Part shown: positions 6,927 through 13,204 of the stretch, piece by piece
How positions within the stretch are numbered: position 1 is the stretch's first letter
Layout of the letters: every line of letters starts with the position of its first letter
Assembly (NCBI GenBank): GCA_003557585.1
Contig: PWOE01000044.1
Coordinates: forward strand, 1 to 14,198
Origin: Candidatus Nealsoniibacteriota bacterium
GTDB taxonomy: Bacteria > Patescibacteriota > Minisyncoccia > Minisyncoccales > CSSED10-335
Direction: 5' to 3'
Length of the DNA stretch: 14,198 bases
Notes under the pieces: generated by a model
What the model saw: only the letters and a program-made list of their open reading frames with translations
Told to the model about the DNA's origin: nothing
Databases searched by the model: none
Translations under genes and position numbers: made by a program

Positions 6927-7875
6927 GTATCACGAATGATATATATATCATAATCAAGAAAATTCCTTCCTTGGTTGAAAGCCTTCTCTCGGTCCTAATG
7001 AAAAAGAGAAATATTAAAGCACAAATTATTAGAAAGGCCCTGGCTATAAAAAGTGATGGTACCTGAGAGATATCAATAACAATTGGATTGATCAAGCTCA
7101 CTATTCCCAAAACAAGTGTTGATGATATCATCACGGCCCCCATCAAGGCTCCCAGAATCATCCATGATTGTCCTTTCTTAGCAAGTATTACTGAGAAATA
7201 AGTCTCTGGAATGCCGACACCGATAGCAACAACCAGGATGCCGATTAAAGGCAAAGAGGTTCCAAATATCTCTGAAAAAGCGATTGAAGAAACGACAATC
7301 CCTTGCGAGCTAACAAGGACTAAGACCAATCCAGCAAGAAGTATGCCAAAGTTCTTAAGCATAAAGAATGGATCATTCAGTTTGTCCTCTTCCTCGTCTT
7401 CTTCATAGATCTTGGTAAATCTCTCTTTCTTTGAAAAAAACCAGCAGACAAAAACTAAAAAGAAAATGAGCAAGATAGCGCCATCTATCCTAGATATCTG
7501 CCCGTCCAAAATTAAAATTAATGGTAAAATTGCCGAAACAACAGCTAGTGTTGATCCGGTTCTAACAGTCCTGCTCTCCACTTCTATGCCATTCTTTAAA
7601 ATAATGGCACAGACACCAACTGTTAAAGAGAAAAGAAGTATGTTCTGTCCCAGAATATTGCCAAAAGAGAGTTCAGAGACTTTGTTTAAAGCAGAGCTTA
7701 TTCCAATAAATAGCTCTGGTGCCACGGCGCCTAAAGATATTGTAAAAAAGGCGACGACAAATTCTTTCCAACCAAGATATTTACCAACCCTCAACAGAGC
7801 ATCAATTAGCCATTTAGCAGATGAGACTAACAGAAAGCAGGAAGCTAGAAAAATTAATATATATAGTATTGTCAT
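6907..7875 (-). CDS. CaCA-family (Na+/Ca2+ exchanger-like) membrane antiporter with altered ion-binding residues
   Basis: The 322-aa protein has about ten predicted membrane segments in two homologous halves, as in Ca2+/cation antiporters such as YrbG and archaeal NCX_Mj. The alpha repeats are at ~49-78 (GAVAPELFIG, then GNILGQN) and ~219-248 (GVGIPETYFS, then GALMGAV). A charged loop with YEEDEEEDK (157-165) joins the halves. The two signature glutamates remain (E54, E224). The usual GTSxPE and GNxxGSN motifs are not kept: the Thr-Ser pairs are replaced by Ala-Val and Val-Gly, and the second repeat has no Asn or Ser in GALMGAV. Transport by the fold is likely, but ion choice cannot be assumed to be Na+/Ca2+. 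It lies 3 nt after the permease gene, probably in one operon. Confidence 0.8.
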   Translation of the reverse strand: MTILYILIFLASCFLLVSSAKWLIDALLRVGKYLGWKEFVVAFFTISLGAVAPELFIGISSALNKVSELSFGNILGQNILLFSLTVGVCAIILKNGIEVESRTVRTGSTLAVVSAILPLILILDGQISRIDGAILLIFFLVFVCWFFSKKERFTKIYEEDEEEDKLNDPFFMLKNFGILLAGLVLVLVSSQGIVVSSIAFSEIFGTSLPLIGILVVAIGVGIPETYFSVILAKKGQSWMILGALMGAVMISSTLVLGIVSLINPIVIDISQVPSLFIARAFLIICALIFLFFIRTERRLSTKEGIFLIMIYISFVILEILVK

Positions 7876-7878
7876 TGT

Positions 7879-8982
7879 TTAAAAAATGTTTAAGGAATAT
7901 ATTATCTCATAAAGTAATCCCAAGAACAAGGCAAAGATAACTGGATAAGTTAAGACTCTACTTCTTGCCGGTTTAATCTTCTGATACATTAGAGATACCA
8001 GAATGCCGTCAATTGCGATCATGATACCTCCGACTAATCCAAGTATTCTAATGAAATCAGTAAACCCTAGAAGGAAAAAGCTGATTGGGATAAAGCAAGT
8101 TATCGCCCAAGCAATATCTTCTCTTATCTTCAAATCATACCAAAAAACTTTTTTCAAGGTCAGCCCTTGAGTGATAAAAGAGGTAAATGTTGTTAAAAAT
8201 CCGAGAAAAAGCGCCACCGATGCAATCTCTGGGCCAAGAAACTCCTGAAGGCCAACCAATGCCGATTCAGTTGTATTTTCTCCGGTGAGACCGGTCACTA
8301 GAAGAATGAAGAAAAGATAGGCAATCATGGGAACGATTATCGAGATCGGTATAATCTTGGTCAATATCTTTCTTTTTTCTCCAAGCAATTCTTCAGCCTC
8401 AGGTATCAAGTTGAGGCCCCACAACGAGAAGAAGACGACTCCATAAGGTAAAAAGAGGGATGTCTTGTCTATTTCGACAAGAGCGAGGCTTGATAAATCA
8501 ATATCTGCTTTTCCTTTGATGAAGATGACGACTAAAGCAACAAAGAAAAGAATTACGCTCCAAAATTGAACCTTATCGATTACTTTGATTCCAAAATATA
8601 TTATAGCAGACCCAATTAAAGCATATAGGATGGTAAAAAAAAGCGGTTCTCCATTGAAGATTGCTGCTAAAAACTCGCCGCCGATAATTAGGTATACTAA
8701 ACAGGCGCCAAACATTCCCATAATTCCTGAAAAGAGAGCTATCTTGTAGCCTTTTTTGCCTAGATAGTGGCGAGCAAATCCTGGCAATCGAATATAATCT
8801 TTTGTACGAAGAGCAAGTTCTGCAAAGAAGTAGTGAATAAGAATAGCTATCAGTCCCAAAACGATGAAATAGGCCAACATAATTAATGGACCAACTTTCA
8901 AGGTTAGATAGGGCAAAGCAAAAAGACCGGCGCCGATAACCGTTCCTGAAATGATTGATATGCAATATATAATCTTTAGCAT
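7879..8982 (-). CDS. Amino-acid permease, aromatic amino acid transporter-like (APC fold)
   Basis: From the ATG at 8982 the protein has 367 residues and about ten to eleven membrane segments. The first segment carries SGTVIGAGLFALPY, the unwound substrate and ion-binding motif typical of the tryptophan/tyrosine permease (HAAAP) and SLC38-like branch of the APC superfamily. The later SLWGLNLIPEAEELLG and TFTSFITQGLTL blocks also fit. The likely role is uptake of amino acids by an auxotrophic cell; the substrate is not fixed by sequence. A longer reading with an upstream TTG start (9033) would run through the tRNA-Glu gene, so it is rejected. The start lies only 6 nt after the tRNA, with no Shine-Dalgarno, and the exchanger gene follows after 3 nt. 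Confidence 0.85.
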   Translation of the reverse strand: MLKIIYCISIISGTVIGAGLFALPYLTLKVGPLIMLAYFIVLGLIAILIHYFFAELALRTKDYIRLPGFARHYLGKKGYKIALFSGIMGMFGACLVYLIIGGEFLAAIFNGEPLFFTILYALIGSAIIYFGIKVIDKVQFWSVILFFVALVVIFIKGKADIDLSSLALVEIDKTSLFLPYGVVFFSLWGLNLIPEAEELLGEKRKILTKIIPISIIVPMIAYLFFILLVTGLTGENTTESALVGLQEFLGPEIASVALFLGFLTTFTSFITQGLTLKKVFWYDLKIREDIAWAITCFIPISFFLLGFTDFIRILGLVGGIMIAIDGILVSLMYQKIKPARSRVLTYPVIFALFLGLLYEIIYSLNIF

Positions 8983-8988
8983 AATTTG

Positions 8989-9063
8989 TGCCGCTACCGG
9001 GATTTGAACCCGGGTTACATGGTTGAGAACCATGCGTCCTGAACCAGACTAGACGATAGCGGC
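8989..9063 (-). tRNA. tRNA-Glu (anticodon CUC)
   Basis: A 75-nt cloverleaf. Acceptor GCCGCTA pairs with TAGCGGC, discriminator A73. Anticodon stem CATGG/CCATG encloses TTCTCAA, so the anticodon is CTC, reading GAG. The T arm CCGGG/CCCGG has loop TTCAAAT. The next bases are CAA, so CCA is not encoded. The permease ATG begins 6 nt downstream on the same strand. This is the minor isoacceptor; a UUC tRNA-Glu would be expected elsewhere. Confidence 0.93.
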
Positions 9064-9071
9064 TCAGCGTT

Positions 9072-9099
9072 ATTCTAGCAGAAAAAATATTTTTGTAAA
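9072..9099 (-). promoter_or_regulatory. Promoter of tRNA-Glu and probably the permease/exchanger genes
   Basis: -35 TTTACA (9099-9094, 5 of 6), a 16-nt spacer and -10 TAGAAT (9077-9072, 5 of 6) preceded by TGC (extended -10). Transcription would start near 9065, about 2 nt before the tRNA 5' end. The -35 touches the stop codon of the upstream Mur-ligase-like gene. Confidence 0.7.
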
Positions 9100-9696
9100 T
9101 TAAATTCCTTTAATTTTTTGAGAAATTTTAACTAAGTTAATTCCCAGAAGAGTGGCAACAGCAACTGCAAAAGAGATTGTTATTATATCCTTCCTCTTAA
9201 GTTTCTCTTTCAGCCAGAAAGGCACAATGTCGCCTTCATAATTAATCTTGAAGTTTGTCGCATTGGTGATATTCAAATCGGTGATATAAAAATCACAATT
9301 TTTTTCAAAGCCAACTGAATAAATGAGATTCTTTGCTATCTCTACTTGGTTAACAGAAAAGAGCTCTCCAATTAAAATCATCTTTCGGCCAGCAATTGAA
9401 GAGAGTTTTTTAATTCTTCTGATTGACGACTTATCAATCTCTTTTCCTAGAACGATGAATACGCCGGAACTCTCTTTTGTCAAAAAATCAAGATCGACTG
9501 CTCTCTCTTTTGAATCAATAATTAAGACCTCTTTATCGAGAATTCTTAGGCCTCCAATAAAGGAAGAGACTTCTTCGCTTTTAACTTCTTGCTTTATAAG
9601 ATTATAAATTGTTTGAGCTGTTTTTGCATCATCATCAAAAACAACCACTAATTTTGGTTTTTTTAAATAGAATAAAAATTTAAATAAGATTCCCAT
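9100..9696 (-). CDS. Degenerate, truncated Mur ligase-like protein (MurF-type remnant)
   Basis: The 198-aa protein lies where murF often follows ftsI. By reading, it resembles the ATP-binding central domain of MurF-type ligases. KPKLVVVFDDDAKTAQTIY (13-31) aligns with the P-loop strand KPK-(hydrophobic)-GSxGKTS, but the glycines are lost (DDDAKTA; K25 and T26 remain). VLIIDSKERAVDLDFL (57-72) and SGVFIVLGKEID (77-88) fit the strands that normally carry metal-binding Glu and His, here missing. NCDFYITDLNI (133-143), NFKINYEGDIVPFWL (148-162) and FAVAVATLLGINLVKISQKI (176-195) fit the end of the central domain. The protein then stops, so the C-terminal ligase domain is absent. It cannot be an active ligase by known rules. 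It could be a structural pseudoenzyme or a decaying gene kept open. The ATG is 4 nt after the ftsI stop. Confidence 0.6.
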   Translation of the reverse strand: MGILFKFLFYLKKPKLVVVFDDDAKTAQTIYNLIKQEVKSEEVSSFIGGLRILDKEVLIIDSKERAVDLDFLTKESSGVFIVLGKEIDKSSIRRIKKLSSIAGRKMILIGELFSVNQVEIAKNLIYSVGFEKNCDFYITDLNITNATNFKINYEGDIVPFWLKEKLKRKDIITISFAVAVATLLGINLVKISQKIKGI

Positions 9697-9700
9697 CTAA

Positions 9701-11374
9701 TTATCTTTCTGTTGGTATCTGATAATAGTCAAGTATATATTTTGCTAATTCACTAAAGATCGGTGCCGCTGAATATTCAGCTGTTCTGGTCTTTGGGTCT
9801 TCAAGCTTAACAAGCATAACAAAAGCTGGATCACTGGCTGGAGCATAACCGACAAAGCCTTGAATTGTTTTGTCTGAATAGCCTCTCTGGGAGATGCCTA
9901 AAGCAGACCATGGGATTTGAGCTGTCCCGGTCTTACCAGCAACATAATAGCCAGGCACTCGAGCAGTTTTAGCAAACCCATCCTCAGTGACACTAACCAT
10001 CATAGAGGTTATTTGAGAGCTCGCTTGAGAAGATATCACTCTTTCTCTTGGGCCCACATCGTCTCTTACCACTAAATGGGGGTCAATTAATCGACCACCA
10101 TTGGCTAACGCTGAAAAGGCTTTAATTATTTGAGCAGAGGTAAAGCTAACTCCCTGACCAAATGAAGCATTAGCGAAATTGATCTCATAGCCTTCTTTAA
10201 AGCTCAGGTTCCTAGAAAAGACCTCTCCCTGAAGATCGATTCCTGTCGGCTCAAAGAACTCAAACTTATCAAGATAGTTAAGGAAAGCTTCATGGCCAAT
10301 CAATTTTTCAGCTAAAACCGCAGCCGTGTTTATCGATTTCCCTAAAGCTTCTGTCATTGTCTGTTCTCCCCAAGTTCTTTGAGCATAATTTCTAATAGTG
10401 TGACCACCTATCTTGACAAAGCCCTCATCGATATATTTTGTCTGTGGTGTAATCTTATCCTCTTCAAGGGCAATGGCAAAAGTTATCGATTTAAATATTG
10501 AGCCAGGCTCGAAAATTGATTGAATCGCTTGATTCTTAAATATCTCTACATTCCTTTCTTTAGAGTAGCTGTTAGGGTCAAAATCTGGTAAGTTGGCTAA
10601 AGCAAGAATTGCTCCAGTGTTTGGTTCAGCTACAATAATTGTCGCTTTATCAAAATCGAGACTTTTTTGGTATTCTTTCAATATCTTTTCTGCCATGAAT
10701 TGAATGTTGTAATCGATGGTTAAAATCAAATCCTCACCTCTTTGAGGCTGAGTGATACTTCTTTTCAAGAGATAGCCGCCACTCCATCTTTCCCCTTCTT
10801 GAAGCGCTGTTGCTCCTTGCAATAAATCATCATAGTAACCCTCAATGCCGTATTGCCCATCACCACTACCACCAACAAAACCGACTATATGCGACGCCAA
10901 GCTTCCTTGAGGATAATATCTGCTGTTGTCTTGAGCTATATAGACCCCTGGCAGATTCTTCTCTTTTAATAAATCAACTTCCTCTGAGCTAATTCTATCT
11001 TTTATCTTCTCATACATGCTATTCTCTCGATTAATTCTTGATAACAAAAACTCTTTATCAAGATTAAGTGTCTCGCTTAAGATGGTAGCAATCTCATTTA
11101 AATCTTCTTCTTTTCTATGAAGTTCTGCTGGAGATAGATAGACAAAATCCCATCGCCTATCAACAGCCAAAGGATGCAATGTGCCGTTTTGACTACTCAA
11201 ATATATGCTTCCTCTTGACCCTTGCAATTGAGTGTGAAATCTATGCTGCCCTTGAGCAAGAGCCTTCCAATAGTCACTATCAATAACCTGAAATGAAAAA
11301 AGGCGCATAAGTATAGTTACGCCCACAATTAAAAAGAGAAATAAAGTAAGATTAATTCTCCACTTTCCTTTCAT
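9701..11374 (-). CDS. ftsI: Penicillin-binding protein 2 / FtsI-type septal transpeptidase
   Basis: This class B penicillin-binding protein cross-links peptidoglycan outside the membrane, at the division septum if it is true FtsI. The 557 residues comprise a short cytoplasmic start, one membrane anchor (~10-28), a pedestal domain with RGSIY (54-58) and GIEGYYDDLLQG (176-187), and the transpeptidase domain. Active-site motifs are complete: SIFK (S292 nucleophile, K295), SIN (347-349) and KTGT (481-484). The FtsL-like gene lies 5 nt upstream and the cluster begins with mraZ and rsmH, which supports FtsI rather than the elongation enzyme MrdA. No PASTA domains follow the transpeptidase. The Mur-ligase-like gene follows after 4 nt. 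Confidence 0.93.
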   Translation of the reverse strand: MKGKWRINLTLFLFLIVGVTILMRLFSFQVIDSDYWKALAQGQHRFHTQLQGSRGSIYLSSQNGTLHPLAVDRRWDFVYLSPAELHRKEEDLNEIATILSETLNLDKEFLLSRINRENSMYEKIKDRISSEEVDLLKEKNLPGVYIAQDNSRYYPQGSLASHIVGFVGGSGDGQYGIEGYYDDLLQGATALQEGERWSGGYLLKRSITQPQRGEDLILTIDYNIQFMAEKILKEYQKSLDFDKATIIVAEPNTGAILALANLPDFDPNSYSKERNVEIFKNQAIQSIFEPGSIFKSITFAIALEEDKITPQTKYIDEGFVKIGGHTIRNYAQRTWGEQTMTEALGKSINTAAVLAEKLIGHEAFLNYLDKFEFFEPTGIDLQGEVFSRNLSFKEGYEINFANASFGQGVSFTSAQIIKAFSALANGGRLIDPHLVVRDDVGPRERVISSQASSQITSMMVSVTEDGFAKTARVPGYYVAGKTGTAQIPWSALGISQRGYSDKTIQGFVGYAPASDPAFVMLVKLEDPKTRTAEYSAAPIFSELAKYILDYYQIPTER

Positions 11375-11379
11375 GGTTC

Positions 11380-11691
11380 TTATCTTGAAGCTATCTGATA
11401 ATCAGAGACACTAATATAATGAATTCCATTCACTCTTGTAAAGTTTGAATCTTTAACTGTCTCTTCTGCCTCAGCCATTGAGCTTGATTTAAGAAAGCTG
11501 TATTCGCTTCTTCTGTTTTCCTCTATAATGTTTTGAACATCTCTGTTATATGCCTGCATCAGATAGATCTCTTTGGTCATCTCGGTTACTTGATATATAT
11601 ACAAAAAGACCAAAGAAAAAACGATGAATACGCCGAAATATCTAATAAAGCTTTGATTGAAATTGACTCTTCTCTTTTTTCTTTTAGTCAT
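11380..11691 (-). CDS. FtsL-like single-pass division protein
   Basis: The 103-aa protein has a very basic cytoplasmic start (MTKRKKRR), one membrane segment (~17-37) and a ~30-residue helical stretch likely to form a coiled coil (~38-68), followed by a short tail. This is the layout of FtsL/DivIC proteins, which join FtsI and FtsW in the divisome. The sequence is too divergent for identification by motif alone, so the call relies on size, topology and position between rsmH and ftsI, the classic ftsL place. Its ATG lies 1 nt after the rsmH stop (TAA-T-ATG), so translation is probably coupled. Confidence 0.7.
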   Translation of the reverse strand: MTKRKKRRVNFNQSFIRYFGVFIVFSLVFLYIYQVTEMTKEIYLMQAYNRDVQNIIEENRRSEYSFLKSSSMAEAEETVKDSNFTRVNGIHYISVSDYQIASR

Positions 11692-11692
11692 A

Positions 11693-12583
11693 TTATATTA
11701 TTTTTAATGCTCTTAATTTAGCTGACCTTGAACGTGGGTTATCTATTAATTCTTGTTGACTACTAGTTATCGGCTTTTTTGTTAATATCTCTCCTCTTGC
11801 CTCTTTTTGAATCTTTTTAAAAAAATGCTTAACTATTCTGTCTTCAATGGAGTGAAAAGAGATAACGACTAACCTACTTCCCTTGCTTGAAACTTCTATC
11901 GCTTGGGGCAACGCTTTCTTTATATTTTCAATTTCGTCATTAACTTGAATTCTTAAAGCTTGAAAAACTCTGGTGGCAAAATGAATTTTATTTCCTTGAA
12001 ATTTTTTAGGAATCGATTCTTGAATTATCTCTACCAAATCAAATGTTGTCTTAATCTCTTTGTCTCTTCTTCTCTCAACTATTCTCTCTGCTATAATCGG
12101 TGAAAATCTTTCTTCTCCATATTCTTTAAAGATCATTGAGAGGCTATCTTGTGGCCACCTATTAACTATCTCCCATGCAGTGATTCCGTTGCCATCAGAA
12201 GAGTATCTCATATCAAGGAATTCATTCTTGTTGAAAGAGAATCCTTTGCCACTCTGATCAGGATGCCAGCTAGAGAATCCAAGATCAAAAAGTATTCCAG
12301 ATATCGGCTCAATCTTCTCTTCTTTTGCAACCTCCTTTAAATTGACAAAGTTATCATTTCTCAAAACAAATCTCTCTTTATCTTCTCTCTCTGATATCTT
12401 TTCTTTAACTTTCCGATAGATCTCAGGATCGGCTTCGATTCCTACTATTCTGCCCTTGGGTTTAATCCTTTCAACAATCTCTAAAGCGTGTCCCCCGCCA
12501 TCAATTGTGCAATCAATAAAGTTTTCATTTAACTGTGGGTCAAGGTATTTCAGAACTTCTTGTTTAAGAACTGGCAGATGCAT
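11693..12583 (-). CDS. rsmH: 16S rRNA (cytosine1402-N4)-methyltransferase RsmH (MraW)
   Basis: RsmH methylates N4 of C1402 in the decoding centre of 16S rRNA using S-adenosylmethionine. The 296-aa protein is near the family's ~310. Motifs: SAM-binding CTIDGGGHALEI (25-36), DLGFSSWHPD (100-109), GFSFNKNEFLDMR (114-126), SFHSIEDRIVKHFF (242-255) and the C-terminal NPRSRSAKLRALK. In the SAM motif, TIDGGGH replaces the common GTxGxGGH, which is a mild variation. It starts 6 nt after mraZ and ends 1 nt before the FtsL-like gene, the usual order of the dcw cluster. Confidence 0.95.
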   Translation of the reverse strand: MHLPVLKQEVLKYLDPQLNENFIDCTIDGGGHALEIVERIKPKGRIVGIEADPEIYRKVKEKISEREDKERFVLRNDNFVNLKEVAKEEKIEPISGILFDLGFSSWHPDQSGKGFSFNKNEFLDMRYSSDGNGITAWEIVNRWPQDSLSMIFKEYGEERFSPIIAERIVERRRDKEIKTTFDLVEIIQESIPKKFQGNKIHFATRVFQALRIQVNDEIENIKKALPQAIEVSSKGSRLVVISFHSIEDRIVKHFFKKIQKEARGEILTKKPITSSQQELIDNPRSRSAKLRALKII

Positions 12584-12589
12584 ATCTTC

Positions 12590-13021
12590 TTATATGCCTA
12601 ACTCTTTTAACCTCTCTGCAATATTGTCTCCCTCTTTCTCAGTCTTGCTTTTGTATTTATCCCAAGCTTCTTCATCCCAAACTTCAATTCTATTTAAAAC
12701 TCCAATCAAAGAAGCCTTTTTCTTAAGGCCTGCATACTTCTTGAGATAATCTGGTATAAGGATTCTTCCTGTGCTATCAATTGAAACTTCCATCGCTCCC
12801 CCAAGCATTAACCTAGAAAAGCTTCTAGCGTCAGATTGAGAAAGAGGCAATTCACTTATCCTTTCAGCTAAAACCTTCCACTCTTTAGTTGAAAAGATAA
12901 ACAAACATTGGTCTAGTCCTCTAGTAATAACAGCTTTCTTGCCCAAAAGATTACGAAACCTAACTGGAACAGCTAGTCTTTTTTTGTCATCAAGAGAGTA
13001 ATTGTATTCTCCAATAAACAT
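12590..13021 (-). CDS. mraZ: Transcriptional regulator MraZ
   Basis: MraZ is a ring-forming AbrB-fold DNA-binding protein that, in E. coli and mycoplasmas, binds repeats upstream of its own gene and controls the dcw cluster. The 143-aa protein has the two tandem halves, each with the DxK/TGRxxIP-type signature: DDKKRLAVP (11-19) and DSTGRILIP (82-90). The linking region includes RGLDQCLFIFSTKEW (34-48) and the second half ends with NRIEVWDEEAWDKY (110-123). It is the first gene of the cluster. Its leader carries G-rich repeats fit for autoregulation. No Shine-Dalgarno precedes the ATG. Confidence 0.95.
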   Translation of the reverse strand: MFIGEYNYSLDDKKRLAVPVRFRNLLGKKAVITRGLDQCLFIFSTKEWKVLAERISELPLSQSDARSFSRLMLGGAMEVSIDSTGRILIPDYLKKYAGLKKKASLIGVLNRIEVWDEEAWDKYKSKTEKEGDNIAERLKELGI

Positions 13022-13030
13022 ATTTTTAGA

Positions 13031-13080
13031 GTTATCCCCAAAGATGAATCGTTATCCCCACAGTTATCCACATTCCACCA
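13031..13080 (-). promoter_or_regulatory. Probable MraZ operator (G-rich repeats in the mraZ leader)
   Basis: On the mraZ strand, GTGG(A/G)-type units begin at 13078 (GTGGA), 13071 (GTGGA), 13061 (GTGGG) and TTGGG at 13041, with TGGGGATAAC occurring twice exactly 20 bp apart (13040-13031, 13060-13051). The last three units fall on a 10-bp lattice. The known E. coli operator is TGGGN units spaced by 5 bp in the mraZ leader, i.e. a 10-bp period. The position downstream of the promoter would let bound MraZ block its own transcription. The reverse strand of these repeats also resembles DnaA boxes. Confidence 0.6.
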
Positions 13081-13148
13081 TCGCAATATCACTATACCCC
13101 ACTTAAGCACATCTAGTCAATACGCCTAAACACCGTGACTTTTCCACA
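13032..13148 (+). promoter_or_regulatory. Cluster of DnaA-box-like 9-mers upstream of mraZ
   Basis: On the plus strand TTATCCACA (13064-13072) is identical to the E. coli consensus DnaA box. TTTTCCACA (13140-13148) fits the relaxed form TTWTNCACA. TTATCCCCA at 13032-13040 and 13052-13060 each have one mismatch. The three left sites overlap the MraZ-like repeats, so they may be MraZ sites only. The isolated fourth lies upstream of the promoter. Confidence 0.4.
13091..13120 (-). promoter_or_regulatory. Promoter of the mraZ/dcw cluster
   Basis: -35 TTGACT (13120-13115, 5 of 6), an 18-nt spacer and -10 TATAGT (13096-13091, 5 of 6). Transcription would start near 13084, giving a leader of about 63 nt that contains the G-rich repeats. 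This is one of the best promoter matches in the window and the only one seen for mraZ through the Mur-ligase-like gene. Confidence 0.75.
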
Positions 13149-13156
13149 GTTATTTG

Positions 13157-13188
13157 AAAATTAAAACCGCCCCTCTTTAAAGGGGCGG
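13157..13188 (-). terminator. Rho-independent terminator after the DUF11-like surface gene
   Basis: On the minus strand CCGCCCCT (13188-13181) pairs with AGGGGCGG (13174-13167), an 8-bp GC-rich stem with a 6-nt loop, followed by TTTTAATTTT. It begins 16 nt after the stop codon at 13205 and separates this gene from the mraZ promoter. On the plus strand the stem is not followed by T residues, so it acts in one direction. Confidence 0.9.
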
Positions 13189-13204
13189 ATCATCAATTAT
13201 TCTC

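Noticed and set aside
7412..7882. Plus-strand open frame of 156 codons.
   Set aside because: It lies antisense to the exchanger gene, which has clear alpha-repeat motifs. It shows no recognisable domain or start signal.
8573..8965. Minus-strand open frame of 130 codons inside the permease gene.
   Set aside because: It is an out-of-frame reading of the permease, rich in Arg, Ser and Cys, without family motifs.
8983..9033. Longer permease reading frame starting at a TTG at 9033.
   Set aside because: The extra 17 residues would be encoded by the tRNA-Glu gene. The ATG at 8982 gives a normal APC-family N-terminus.
13032..13148. Chromosome origin (oriC) suggested by DnaA-box-like 9-mers.
   Set aside because: Only four sites, three of them better explained as MraZ repeats. 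There is no dnaA or dnaN nearby and no clear AT-rich unwinding element beside them.
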